DNA from: Rosa chinensis
Taxonomy: Eukaryota; Streptophyta; Magnoliopsida; Rosales; Rosaceae
Length of the DNA: 64,000 bases
Direction of reading: 5' to 3'
Assembly: GCF_002994745.2 (NCBI RefSeq)
Contig: NC_037090.1
Location: 14,186,001-14,250,000, forward strand
The position numbers and the translations under genes are program-made. Numbering within the stretch: the first letter of the stretch is position 1; each line of letters opens with the position of its first letter. A model generated the notes under the pieces. That model saw only the letters and a program-made list of their open reading frames with translations, was not told where the DNA came from and did no database searches. Shown here piece after piece: positions 1-11,250 of this stretch.

Positions 1-914
1 GAAGTTTGTCACCATTTTTTTATCATTATTGTGGTACTACACTTTGTCTGAGAATTTCTATTCTTTCACCTTTTGAGATCCAAATAGTTGTAAATAGCTT
101 TCAGTATGTACCTGCCCATTACTTTTATAAAGCTAGCTGTAAATCTTAGCTTGGTCTCTAAGAATCCAATGGAAACTGGATAATACTTTTCCAGCCCTGA
201 GTCCTGATCTATAAGATTATCATTGTGTCTCCTTTCGCAAAGGCATTGTGCCTACAAGGCTGGATTGTGGTGACCAAGGTACCCATTTGGGGATTTACCA
301 CCACAGCAATGTTCAAGTTCTTGTATGGCAGGAGACACAATAGTCATTAGGTTCATTGCTTAACCATTTGCTCAAGTTCCAAAGAAATTACAGGGAGTTG
401 AAGGCGGTGAATGTAATGGTAAAGGGCGGCACAAAGCCTCGAGATAAGTGAAGAATATATGGCATAGTTGCTGAGTTCCACCAGCTTCGATCTGCATTAT
501 TGGTGTTATAGGGAACAAGAGGAATGAGCCATGGATGGGCCTATAGTTTCTTTTCTTCTTCTACTTGTTTTGCGTGTGGCAAATCAATAATGATAGTAGT
601 TATAGAAATAATGAAGAGGTAATGACAAATGGGGTTGAACTGGACACGAACTTGTGGACAAAAAAACCTACATACCTAGCCATCTTAGTCAAATCCACCC
701 TGCTGCAACCTTCCTAATGATCTTGTTTTTTTTTTTTTTTTTTTTTTTTTCATTTTCTAGAGTTGATGGACGTGGAACTAATGAAATCAACACAAAATCG
801 ACAAGACCAAGTGATCAACACATGGTCCATCGAAAAAGAAATGCCATGAACACATGTTATGACTGGGAGAATGACCCAACATATTGCTAAGAGTTCAGAT
901 CAATGTTAATGTAA
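1..914. other. Unassigned flank, no gene recognised
   Basis: I see no reading frame here with recognisable protein similarity. A run of 25 T residues lies at 726-750 and interrupts the only open frame of any length. The right edge leads into a LINE remnant. Confidence 0.5.
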
Positions 915-1640
915 TTGGGATATATACAAGCATTTGCTCCATTTTTGCGAATATGTTTAAAAGCCTTTGCGACCCAATGCAGATTGTGTCGTGCTCCTAG
1001 AGTGATAGAGGTGAATTGGCATCCCCCATTGATTGGTTGGGTTAAGAATAATTTTGATGGAGCTTGGAAACATGATGAGGGGGTTGGAGGTTATGGAGCT
1101 GTGTTTAGGGATCATATGAGACGTTTTCTTAGAGCTTTTGCTTCTAATATTGAGATTCCTAGTTCCATTGCGACAGAGGTGATGGCTGTGATTAAGGCAA
1201 TTGAGCTTACCTGGGTTCGTGATTGAAAGCACATATGGTTAGAAGTTGACTTTTCTCTTATTCTGAATTTTATCAAGTCTCCGTTGTTGGTCCCCTGGAA
1301 ATTTCGTGTTAGCTGGCTCAATTGCTTGTATAAGATTTCTCAAATGACTTTTCGTGTGTCACATATTTTTCGTGAAGGTAACAAGGTAGTTGATGCTTTG
1401 GCGAATTATGGTACGACTTCTCTTAATATGGTGTGGTGGGATGCTCCACCATCTTTTATTTTATCGCAGTGTCAAAGTGACCAATTGGGTATTCCCCAAT
1501 TTCGGTTAGAATAGCTTGTTTCTTTTTCGTTGCTTTTGTAGGGAGGTTTGGTTTGGTCCCCCTCCTAGTTCATTTTTTTTCTTTTTACTTTTTTAATAAA
1601 TTCAAGTAAGGAGAATCCTTATTCGCTTCAGCTAATATAT
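915..1640 (+). pseudogene. LINE (non-LTR retrotransposon) 3' end with RNase H domain, broken
   Basis: The translation reads as the plant LINE-type RNase H domain (RVT_3 family), the last domain of the ORF2 polyprotein. FDGAW supplies the first catalytic Asp, ATEVMAVIKAIE the Glu, WLEVD the second Asp and VVDALANYG the last Asp, in the expected order. The frame is interrupted by TGA at 1223-1225, where the sister copy at 4307 reads Trp, so this is probably a TGG to TGA change. Coding ends at the stop about 1512-1514, followed by a T-rich 3' UTR with AATAAATT near 1594 and a (TA)n tract at about 1634-1660. The reverse transcriptase and endonuclease are absent, so this is a 5'-truncated copy. 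I did not find target-site duplications. Confidence 0.8.
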
Positions 1641-2069
1641 ATATATATATATATATATTTATACATTTGTGAAAAAAATAATTTTTTATATGCATGAAAT
1701 TTACATACATCAACTATTGACAATTATTTACACTCATCTTAAACTGTTAGAAACATTAATTTTTATTCATTTATTAATAATCGATTTACCACTATTTTAT
1801 CCACAAGATTATGTCTCGACCAGTAGTTTATAAGAGCAAAATAAATTGATGTAATTTGTATCATATCTACATCATCATTCTTGATCACATAAAAGTAAGG
1901 GATAGAATAATTTACATATGCAAATGGATCTCAAATTTGTGAGCAATATAGTCAACAATTTGGCCCCCCTAAATACAATACAATGGGATCAAAAATTGAA
2001 GGGATCCAATGGTTGCCAAAATGAACATAAAAAGCCACAACATTCCTCAAAACTTTCCCCAAGCTACTC
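1641..2069. other. AT-rich intergenic and upstream region of the RING gene
   Basis: A (TA)n tract near 1634-1660 is followed by AT-rich sequence without coding signal. It presumably contains the promoter of the gene starting at 2124, but apart from a TATA-like word at its right edge I identify no specific element. Confidence 0.4.
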
Positions 2070-2076
2070 TATAAAG
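2070..2076 (+). promoter_or_regulatory. TATA-box-like TATAAAG
   Basis: TATAAAG lies about 54 bp upstream of the proposed ATG at 2124. That spacing is short but possible for a compact 5' leader. The assignment rests on position and sequence only. Confidence 0.4.
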
Positions 2077-2123
2077 TGCATGCAAAGTGAAAGTTGATCC
2101 AAAGCATAAGCACACGATCCCAT

Positions 2124-2963
2124 ATGATGGAACTAGACACCACCACCACAACCATCATGGGCGCTCTGGCCACGCTCTCACCTCCCCAACTCTCCGATCT
2201 CACTCACACCCTCCTCTCCCTCTCCCACCACCACCGCCGCCGCATCTCCTCCCTCCTCTCCTCTCCCATCCTCTTTGCCCTCACCATCCGCCGCCTCAAC
2301 TCCCTCTCCCTCCACCACAAGACCCTCCTCATCTCCCGCCACGTCATCTCCTCCCTCCACCACCTCGCCCTCCACTTCCAGCCCGCCGCCAAAGCCCCAC
2401 CGCCACGCGTCAAGCTGAGAGACCTCGACGCTGTCCTCCTCCTCCTCTTGCTCTGCGAGGCCCACCAGCACGACCCTGACGCCCTCCAAGCCCCCACCGC
2501 GAAATGGCGGGAATTACTCGGCAAGTTCTACTGTGACACCATGTTAACGGTTTCCGGCATCGGGGCCCAAAACGCGTCGGTTTTGGTTTCGTACGTTGAA
2601 ATGCTGACGAGGTGTTTGAGGTTCGTTAGTGCGATGGAGAGTTGTAGTTTTGGCGGGAAGGCTGGAAGGGAAGTGCCGGCGGCGAAAGCGGTGGTGGTGG
2701 CGCTGCCGTCGGTAGAGGTGAGAAGTGGTGGCGGCGGGCCCAAGGAGTGCGTGATATGTAAGGAGGAGATGGCGGAGAGCAGAGATGTGTGCGAGATGCC
2801 GTGCCGGCATTTGTTTCATTGGGTGTGTATTTTGCGGTGGCTGAGCAAGAGGAACACGTGTCCCTGCTGCCGCTTTGCGCTTCCGACGGATGATGTGTAC
2901 GGTGAGATCCAGCGGCTGTGGAACGTTTTGGATAATGTGGCTTCGGAGAAGGGTTTAGTTTAA
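2124..2963 (+). CDS. SGR9: RING-H2 E3 ubiquitin ligase, SGR9-like (amyloplast)
   Basis: An intronless frame encodes 279 aa. The N-terminal half (ALATLSPPQLSDLTHTLLSL, then HHHRRR and a KLRDLDAV motif) matches what I recall of Arabidopsis SHOOT GRAVITROPISM 9. The C-terminus is a complete RING-H2 finger with zinc ligands at about C209, C212, C227, H229, H232, C235, C246 and C249, followed by FALPTDDVYGEIQRLW. In Arabidopsis, SGR9 is a RING E3 ligase on amyloplasts that modulates their interaction with F-actin in gravity-sensing endodermal cells; that role here is inferred from similarity. The frame stays open upstream to 2094, but I chose the ATG pair at 2124/2127 because the homologous protein begins near there. 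GC content is much higher in the first 600 bp than in the flanks, driven by His-, Leu- and Pro-rich codons. Confidence 0.88.
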   Translation: MMELDTTTTTIMGALATLSPPQLSDLTHTLLSLSHHHRRRISSLLSSPILFALTIRRLNSLSLHHKTLLISRHVISSLHHLALHFQPAAKAPPPRVKLRDLDAVLLLLLLCEAHQHDPDALQAPTAKWRELLGKFYCDTMLTVSGIGAQNASVLVSYVEMLTRCLRFVSAMESCSFGGKAGREVPAAKAVVVALPSVEVRSGGGGPKECVICKEEMAESRDVCEMPCRHLFHWVCILRWLSKRNTCPCCRFALPTDDVYGEIQRLWNVLDNVASEKGLV

Positions 2964-4294
2964 GGTAGTAATTAGTTAATTACAGACGAGGCAGTTGTGC
3001 ACTATAAAATTTCTGCCTCCCGCATTTTGTACAAGTATACATTTGTTGACACTCTCAGCCGGTTGAAAAAATATAGTCCGATCGTCTCACCTGAAGCCTT
3101 TCGTAATCCTGAAAAACTGATACGAAGTGTACGTGTAGAGATCAGATGGGGTGTCGACTTTCTGGCTGTGAAGGGGTTTTGTATGGATGTGATGAATTGG
3201 ATGTAGAGAATCACACAAGTTCTTGATTTTGACTCGTGTGGTCAAGAATGTAGTCTGTATTGTATGTAGCTAAATAAATTAATGGGGGACTATGAAATGG
3301 AAAAGCAGATATTTTAGGTAGCATTACAAGAGTAATGAATTCACCAAATTCGTTGTCATAATTTTATGTGTCATTAGTTTTGGGTAATAAATTTGCAATT
3401 GATGACGGGGTCTATGTTTATGGTTGCATACGTGTGTGGTTAATCAAAACCTAATAGATGTCTACAGTATCGCAACATGACATGATTAATCTCATCCATT
3501 TTTACTGGGATTAGATCTTATCATGAAATGAGCTCAATACCTGAAATTTTGTTGTTGTGATCATACGTAAAAGTTTGATTAATAGTTAACAGTATAAATG
3601 GTTTATATAGAGATCCACCACATTGTATAACTCGTATAAAAGAGTCAATTACTCTAAAGTATATATTCTCAAAAAAAAAAAATTACTCTAAAGTATACGC
3701 CGCAACGAATTGTAAACTATAACGTCTTTAAACTATAGAGTATAAATCCTACGGTATCTCTTAAGAAACAATCAAGAGAAGGACCAAAAGGTGAATTTAG
3801 AAATGGTCCAGATCATATTCCAAAAGCCTCTTTGATCCCAAGCCTATATTCAGAAAGTTTTGGAAACAAACTGAAAACCGACTCAAGCTCACTTTTAAAA
3901 CCCAACAGAAAGCCCACAAGTAGTTGGGCCAGCTTCAAGATCAAATTAGAAGCCCACCAGCCAACGCATGCCGACTACCAAAGTTCATGTTTGATGAGAC
4001 CAGTTCTTGTATTGCCTTTATTAACCTCAACATTACTACCCTCGCAAAACATCACTGCTATTTGTATGCCTGTGTTTTGCCTAACATAGCGACACCATTT
4101 TTCTGCTTTTTTTCCTATGCATGAACAACACTACTCATTAATGTATATCATCATTGTCTTCTAAGTCTGTAGCTTTATTACCCCTTACAGCAACATCTAT
4201 CAATGAAAAATACATAGCAACGATATTTTATAATGTAAAGGATTGTGTCATTAAACAATTTACTGAATTATATGAATTAGTATCATAAAAACAA
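2964..4294. other. Intergenic, 3' flank of SGR9-like gene
   Basis: This contains the presumed 3' UTR of the RING gene and AT-rich spacer. Short open frames around 3832-4124 show no recognisable domain. The only structured item is the micro-insertion at 3647-3697, listed separately. Confidence 0.5.
3647..3697 (+). mobile_element. Micro-retroinsertion: 17-nt payload ending in poly(A), 17-bp TSD
   Basis: The 17-mer AATTACTCTAAAGTATA occurs at 3647-3663 and again, exactly, at 3681-3697. Between the copies lies only TATTCTC plus ten A residues (3664-3680). An exact target-site duplication flanking a poly(A)-ended insert is the signature of LINE-type target-primed reverse transcription, here with an almost empty payload. 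Confidence 0.7.
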
Positions 4295-4703
4295 ACACGT
4301 TTGATTGGAAATTCATATGGTTAGAAGTGGACTCTACACTTGTTCTCAATTTTCTACAATCTCCTCATCTTGTACCTTGGCAACTTCATGTGGAATGGGG
4401 TAACTGTTTGCATCGTATTTCTCAAATGCAATTTAGTTCTACTCATATATTTCGTGAAGGGAATCAAGCTGCAGACGCACTAGCAAATTTTGGAATTACG
4501 TCCTCAGGTTTAGTTTGGTGGGATTTGGCTCCGCCTATCATTCATAGTTTTTGTAACCGGGACCGAATGGGTTTTTCTAATTTCCGCTTCTGTTGATGTT
4601 GTCAAGAGGTTTGGTGTAGTTTCCCCTCTCTGTATTTATTTTTTATTCAATAAATTTTCCTTGTTTCGTCGAGGTTCATAAAAAAAAATATACACATTTG
4701 ATT
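4295..4703 (+). mobile_element. 5'-truncated LINE 3' end with 12-bp TSD
   Basis: This is the same LINE family as the remnant at 915. The sequence 4307-4691 opens inside the RNase H domain (KFIWLEVDSTLVLNFLQSP), continues through the ADALANFG motif and stops at about 4594-4596. It then has a short 3' UTR with AATAAATT and ends in poly(A) around 4681-4690. Flanking copies of ACAC(G/A)TTTGATT at 4295-4306 and 4692-4703, with one mismatch, look like the target-site duplication. Only the last third of RNase H is present, so the fragment cannot be active by itself. Confidence 0.8.
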
Positions 4704-4756
4704 TTTGGGTGATTTAGCTTTGTGAGCAACAAGAATGATCTAAAACAAATTTAGCG

Positions 4757-4828
4757 TGTATATATGTATTGTTAATATTGACAGAGTTAGAATGTATATA
4801 TGTATTGTTAATATTGACAGAGTTAGAA
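4757..4828 (+). repeat. 36-bp tandem duplication
   Basis: Two exact 36-bp units, 4757-4792 and 4793-4828, each contain GTATATATGTATTG and GACAGAGTTAG. There is no sequence divergence between them, so the duplication is recent or has been homogenised. Confidence 0.9.
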
Positions 4829-7800
4829 TATTAGTAGTTTTAGAAATGTCCTCGCACATGCTAAAGATAGTACTTACAATGTTAGCATGATCTGTGAGTT
4901 AGTGTTTTGCAAGATGAGAAGTAATGCACTTTTATATGTTTTGGATTGTAATAGTCACCATTATTTGTCCTGATTTTACATCTAAAATAAATTAGTTTAT
5001 GTACTTCAGGTTTAAAGTGTTTGGTGTTAAGGATGACATAGGAACAATCACATGACTTTTGTAGCACCAAATTGAAGGCAAGTTCCTCTAAAGATTGCGC
5101 CCTAAAGCCCCGATCTTTTAATGAATGTCTCATAGGGAGTCTTGATTCTTAATACTGTGGCTCTGAAGTGTACCCGATTTGAGTCAAATTCCTTGCTATA
5201 GCTCAATGTAAATCTTGAACATCTACTTTGTAATTTTTTTTTTTTTTGACCTTCTATGCATTGGTGCGTAGGAGCGTCGGAAACCTCAGAACTCTTAAAC
5301 ATCGTGGTGGACAAATGAAAAGTTCATCCTATTTAATATATTTGCATTGTCTTTTGGCCTTCAGCCAAGAGACAAAATTCAATCTAGCTTCCAACTATAG
5401 CAGATCAGCCTAAAGAATAGGTCTAACTAAACAATAAAGCAAGCTTCACAGTATCACAGCAGCGGAGAACAAGGCCTAACAGAATTAAGAACTGCATATA
5501 TATCAACACAGAGGGAAGAAGCCCCATTAAGCAATTTAACAAAGCATATCTCACCCAGACAAAGTCGCAGAACTAACAGAAGGAGGAGCCTGGTAGGCTG
5601 GTACAGCAAAAAATAAGGTACTTATATTTATTGGAAGACCCTCTTTTTTTTCTTTTTTCAGTTAATCATAGATACTTTAATGGATTTTCAAATGGTTCTA
5701 GATAATGTTTAATTTGGATGCCTCAATTAGTCTTTTTATAACAGGTTTTTGTCACTTTTATAAAGCATGCTAAAAGGACAAAAGATTTCTGTCTTTGGAG
5801 AATGTTTCCAAACATATATTTGATTATTGACCCCTCTTAATTCTAAATTGGATTTTTGAATCATGAAAACCTTGGTGACAAACCCAGGCCCTACTCACAA
5901 TAACAGAAGGGGTCCAATTGATGATAATGAGTTTGCTTAAAGCTCTGGCATGCTCATATTGCATATTCAATAGGGAATTGGAGCTTGGTAAGTACAAACA
6001 TTGATGCCTCATGATCAAATAAGAGTTGCTTAGTCATTTCTCTCATGTGCAGAGCAAGCCAATTCTGAAACCATTGATTATAACAATACCTGTGTTCCAT
6101 ATCTATTGGTTTGGAGAGATAGAACGATTTTATTTCTTCACACAAAAGCATTCACAATTAGGGATGACATATAATGGCAACCTGCCCACACTGATTGAAT
6201 TGTAGGACGGTGCTGCTTTAGGCCCTTAGCTGGCTGTATCCTACACCAAATTGAATGCTTTCTCAGTTTAGTAACATGCTGCATTAATTTTCAGGGTTTC
6301 ACTTTCTTTGTTCTTCTTTTGCTCGAGAATACAATAATTTTCACATAAGCAAAATACTTTGGAATGTAGATCTGAAGAGCCACCAACCCCAGGAAAAAAA
6401 AAATCATGTTGCTGTCAACCTTTTATGGATAAATCCTATCTAGAAATCAGATTAATTGAGATTAGGATGTTCTTCAAAAGATCAATTGTTGATGCATGTG
6501 AGACTTTAATTGCGGATCCTCAAGGGTTATAAGGGTCAATTGAACCCACATATTTGATTATTTAAAAAAAAAAGCACTCATTATATAATTGTTGATTTAA
6601 TTTGTTCTTTAAAATTAACTGATATATTCAACGTGAGCAAAAAAACACAGTGAAAATCAATCTCTTTTTTTTTTTCCTTTCTTTTTTTCTTTTTTCATCA
6701 AAAAAGAAGAAGAGTTTTTTCTTTTTCTTTTAAGGACATATAGAGTTATAGACAATAGCATAAGATATGTTCATCATCATTTGGAGCAATGCTTTCATTA
6801 TGTTATTGAATAACTTGTGTGATACTCAAGAATCAGGCATGAAGATCAGAGAGGAAAATGCATTAAGAAATAAACACAATGAAACATTCATCTGCAGCAA
6901 TTGTTTTGTTTTATATTCACCACTATACTCCAAATCATAATGCACCTATTTCTAAACCACATGCACACAGATTCAGTAGTACTTGTGCCATTGTTAAGTC
7001 AGAAACAGAAATACAATGACAGATGATATGAACAAAAGTGAACCACAAGACAATTCAAATAACATCACGTGACAGTAACAGCCAGAAGTGGCTGCATCAA
7101 ACACTTCTCATAGTTCTCTGATGTAATCCCCTTAATTTCAAATTTTGAATTTTGAATCCTACTCCTATATTATTAATAATTTGCATGCAAATTAATAAAT
7201 GCACTGAATCAAATGGTCCTCAGTCCTCACCACACAGGAGTCGAGTCCTCATTGTCTCCATTGATAAACCGTTCCAAATCAAATACCCGTGAAAACACTA
7301 ATCTAACAGTTTTCAGATCCGGAATTTCAAACTACAAAACTTTCGGTAAAATCTTATATAGTTTTAATCTTTGCCTTACCAAAGAGTTCGAGCCAAATTT
7401 GGGGAAGTGTTCCATTGTATGAGTAAGGACCAAGAATGGGGTATAGTTTATGTACAACTTTATCTCTAAAGCAGTCAATTGCTTAATACCAAGAAGAGAA
7501 AACAAAGTAAAATGATTGCGTAGAAAATTAGCATAGGCTCTTCCTATGAATGATTGTCTACAGTCAAAACTTTTTCAGTAAAAAGAAACTAGACCACAGT
7601 TATTAATTTTCAAAAAAGAAGCTCATCACTGTTACCAACATTATTTTTAAGTACAGACAGACAGTGTTTCTGCTGTCAATGAATATTCATCCCCCACCTG
7701 GCGGTTAGCCAAGAGTCCAACCCTGTTCTTGGTTTTCTAAACATTGACAGTAGCAGCTTTACCTTTGCACAAGTATACATTGTCCAGAAAGAGGAAAATT

Positions 7801-7913
7801 TCCCATTTTCTCAATCCTTCTATGCAGCATTTTGTGAGTTTTATATGATCTGAAAAGGGTACTCAAGTTTAAGATCAAGAATTTGCTGGAGTGAAAGATC
7901 AAGAAGAAAGACA
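4829..7913. other. Intergenic, no gene recognised
   Basis: This 3-kb spacer holds only short open frames without recognisable domains (for example around 5824-6151 and 7213-7422). T-rich and A-rich tracts occur at 5229, 5645, 6560 and 6666. The last 100 bp or so, rich in GAAG and AAGA words, is probably the 5' UTR of the gene at 7914. Confidence 0.45.
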
Positions 7914-9257
7914 ATGATTGCTACTAGCAAGGAAGATGGGAAATTGAGGTGGGTTCTTTCTCTTTCACCCACTCACTCTCACTTACACACATATATCATT
8001 GATGATTGTTCATAATGTGATATGGGTTTTGTTTCAGTGATAGGAAAATGGAAGGAGATGAGGGTATGAGGACATTGGAGTGCCTAAGAGGAAGACTACT
8101 GGCAGAGAGACAAGCTTCAAGGGTGGCAAAAGAGGATGCAGAATCCATGGCCAAGAAGGTAATTTTCAGTTTCAAGCTATTCTTCTCAATCCTACTTGCT
8201 AAGTTGAATCTAGATTCTAGAGTATATATAATTGATTCTTATTTTTAATGCTTTAAAAAAATGTTGGGGTGTGATGACAGTTGATAGAGCTACAGAACAG
8301 GCTGAAAGAAGAGACGAAATTGAAGAACAAAGCTGAAAAGAAGCTCAAATTCTTGAAGACAAAGCTTGAATCTTTGAAACCTTCTTCTGTACCAGTTGAA
8401 TCAGAACAGTCAAGTTCCTCCGAATGTAGTGAAACATCTAGAAGGCAATCCACAAGTACTTCAAGCTCCAATAACCCAGAAGACAATGAGCCCAAGCCCA
8501 CAGTCAAAGACTCAAACTTCTCAGGAACATCCAGTCAAAATCAAGTAGTGAAGTCCACCACATCTGAGAAAAGTCATGAGAGTGATCTTTTCACTGAAGA
8601 AAATTCAACTGCTCAAAGTACTAGTCCTGCTTCCAGTTCCACTTCTAGCTTAGAATTTCCTTCCCCAGAATACTCGGGTCATAAATCTGAAGATTCAAAG
8701 AGTGGTGATCATATTAGGTATGTAATTCCAATCAAGGCACCATTGCACCAGCTTTTAACCCAACTCTTAGTTACTAATTGATGTGTTACATGTCATTTTG
8801 TTACTCATTATATATAAATAAGGTCCTGATTGAGCCTAAGTAAATCACACCAATTGGGATTGAAAAGTTGGGATAAAAGTTGGTGCCTCCAGCCTTATCG
8901 AGTTTTTAATAATGCATGTATATAAAAGATCTTCATTTTCCATGATGGGTATGCTTAGTATAGCTAATAAGAATAAAATGGCAATTTTTCAGTTACTCAA
9001 ACCAAAAGTCTACAATGGAAAAGATTGAGAATGAGAATGGGAACTTGGATTATGTTGATAACAAACTTGCATTAGTCCCTGTGATTATGCCTGCTACCTC
9101 TCACACCAGTACAACTGACCTGAAGCCAGTCAGTGCAAGTGTTAGAGAAGTTCTTGATGTTCTAAGGCATATCAGAGAAAATATTCAAAGTTCAATGGAG
9201 AAAAGGCACGTGACTAGAGTAACTGGCCCAACTGATCAAACTCAAACATGCAAATAG
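7914..9257 (+). CDS. Coiled-coil protein of unknown function, 4 exons
   Basis: Four exons join in frame: 7914-7948, 8038-8158, 8281-8717 and 8993-9257, all with GT...AG introns, giving 285 aa. The N-terminus MIATSKEDGKLSDRKMEGDE leads into a highly charged helical stretch (LRGRLLAERQASRVAKEDAE, then an IELQNRLKEETKLKNKAEKK segment). Its spacing of hydrophobic residues predicts a coiled coil over about residues 25-85. A long Ser/Thr-rich, presumably disordered section follows, and a conserved-looking C-terminal block (SASVREVLDVLRHIRENIQSSMEK) may form another helix. I recognise the pattern from plant proteins annotated as uncharacterised but cannot assign a function. There is no signal peptide or membrane segment. 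The start follows a purine-rich leader, and the frame is consistent across all three introns. Confidence 0.8.
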
Positions 9258-10052
9258 CAATAAACAATAATGTATTATAATCAAATTCTTTTTAGATGAT
9301 CTAGTTGAATATGATACATTGTATACGAAAGAGCAGAGTGTTTGGATGGATTAATATTTGTCGATGAGTAATAAAGTTGCTTGGGCTGTGCACAATTCAG
9401 TCACAGAGAGCATGTGAACTGTGGGGTTTGTTTTGCAGATGATGCTTTTGTTTGGGTCCCAAGTTTGGCCACATTCTTTGTTTGCTTTTTTTTTTTCTGC
9501 CTTTGTAGCTTGCTTCGAGTGTAATTGAATTTTTAGGAGGTGGTTGGATATTATGGCTTGATCCCTGTGACCCTCAGATTTTATTGTTGAGATTTGGCTT
9601 TGGCCAGAGCTCTTTACTGTTTTTTTGGCTAAAAGATTGGTTTGATCTGATCTTTGACAGAGTTGGTTCTGCACTTGCTAATATATTTGTTAATCAAGGC
9701 TCTTCAATTTGGAGGTCAATTCATTGTGCTCAGAAGCCTTGGGAGTTTTACCATTTTGAAGCTATTCAACTAGGTTTAATTAATGTGTTAAGATTTGCCT
9801 ATATAAGAAACACTAGAACTGATAAACACTAGAACTGAATCCTTCTGGTGTGGCTTGCAGTTGAGTCTGTGCTTAATTTGGATTTACATGCAGGACCATC
9901 ACATGCTCCGGCGCACACATAAAATGCAATTTTGTATTCTCTCAAAGACTATGATAACTAGCATTTCAGAGCTACTCAACACTTAATCCAACAATTGGAG
10001 TTTGTTAAACGGTTGTTCACAATAAAAAAATGTATAGAGGAGCACAAACCTA
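9258..10052. other. Intergenic between coiled-coil gene and MULE
   Basis: This contains the 3' flank of the preceding gene. An open frame at 9584-9832 (FGQSSLLFFWLKDWFDLIFD) shows no domain I recognise and lacks a convincing start context. Confidence 0.4.
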
Positions 10053-11250
10053 ATATAACATGGGAAAAAAATACAAACAGTACCTAACTTTTGGCCAATT
10101 AGTAACTTTAGTACATGACAAAAAAAAAATATCACTTAGTTCAGACCCCGACCCAACTTTAGTACCTAAAACACTGTTGGCCGTTACGGCGTTAGTCAAC
10201 TGTCAAACAATGAGGGGTGTTCTCGTCCTTTCACTAAATTTCTTCTTCTTCCTCGAGCTCTTCGTCTTCTTCTTCTTCCACCCAACTCTCCCATCATCTT
10301 CTCCAGACCATTGCCTGAATGAAACCCGATTAGGCGTCCCCACCACATCCACATTTCCAAATGAATTCACCGCCAGAAAACAACATATGAGATTAACAAC
10401 CAAATAGGTTGGAACAAAACCCAGAAAACAAAATGAGGAAACCAAAAAATTTTGAAGTTATATTGATTTTGTTTTTGATTTTGCATTTTCTTTCCCGATC
10501 TTCCAAATAGAAATGGAAAATCCCGATCAGATTTCACTTAGCAACCTACCTACCTACTTTGCAATTGGAACTCAACCTAGCTCTACTTCGCTCCTTTCTT
10601 CCGCTTCGGCACAATCGCCGTCACCATACCATGCTTAACCTCCACCCTAGCCTCACCGCTCTTACAACCCTCTGGCAGAGGAACCAGGGTTTCGCAGTCG
10701 TCGCCAGTCCCGAAGCTTGATGCTAACGGTGTTCTTCTCGACGTCCACGGCAACCTTAACGATTTCCTTCCCAAATCCTAGAAAGGCTCTTGTGACGATG
10801 AAGCTGTCGTCGGAGTCTTTGATCTGGACGGCGGGGAGGGGGCCTTTGATGTTGGGATCGTACCGATCGGCCATGAAGATGTGGTACCTCATGGTGGCAG
10901 AGGCGGTGGTGGAGATTGACGGTTGTGATGGGTGGTCACTAATAATGGTTAAGGGACGAGAGAGAGAGAGAGATCAGAGAGAGAGAGAGCTCTGGAAGAA
11001 GAGGTAAAATATATATATATATATATATATATAATGAATTATATATATATAAATAATAAATTAAATATGAAAGGACGAAATTACCCTTCAATATATGCCA
11101 CCTGTCACACGCCGTAACGGCCAACAGTGTTTTAGGTACTAAAGTTAGGTCGGGGTCCGAACTTTAGGTACCAAAGTGATATTTTTTTTTTGTCAGGTAC
11201 TAAAGTTACCAAAGGTCAGTTACTGTTTGCATTTTTTTCCCATATAACAT
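10053..11250. mobile_element. Mutator-like element (Pack-MULE type) with 9-bp TSD
   Basis: The element spans 10062-11241 (1180 bp) and is bounded by the 9-bp direct repeat ATATAACAT (10053-10061 and 11242-11250). Its ends are long terminal inverted repeats of about 131-133 bp (10062-10192 and 11109-11241), opening with GGGAAAAAAAT and sharing an inner block with CTAAAACACTGTTGGCCGTT. Long TIRs starting with G and a 9-bp TSD are the hallmark of Mutator-like elements. The interior encodes no transposase. Instead it holds a GC-rich piece of a small-heat-shock-like gene on the minus strand, so this looks like a gene-capturing non-autonomous MULE. Confidence 0.88.
10583..10892 (-). pseudogene. Captured Hsp20/alpha-crystallin-like gene fragment inside MULE
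   Basis: On the minus strand, 10892 down to about 10713 encodes MRYHIFMADRYDPNIKGPLP followed by a stretch ending in FGKEIVKVAVDVEKNTVSIKL. From there the same homology continues one frame over as GDDCETLVPLPEG and then EARVEVKHGMVTAIVPKRKKG, ending at 10583. The arrangement of beta-strand-like segments, with a VKVAVD...NTVSIK strand and a VKHGMVTAIVPK strand, resembles an alpha-crystallin domain of plant small HSP-like proteins. A single-base frameshift near 10713 breaks it. Its GC content contrasts with the AT-rich TIRs around it, as expected for captured host coding sequence. Family identity is moderately sure; function is unlikely. Confidence 0.55.

Noticed and set aside
2087..2524. Open frames overlapping the RING gene on both strands (Pro/His-rich plus, acidic minus)
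   Set aside because: They are shadows of the GC-rich SGR9-like coding sequence; only the frame with the RING motif has family similarity.
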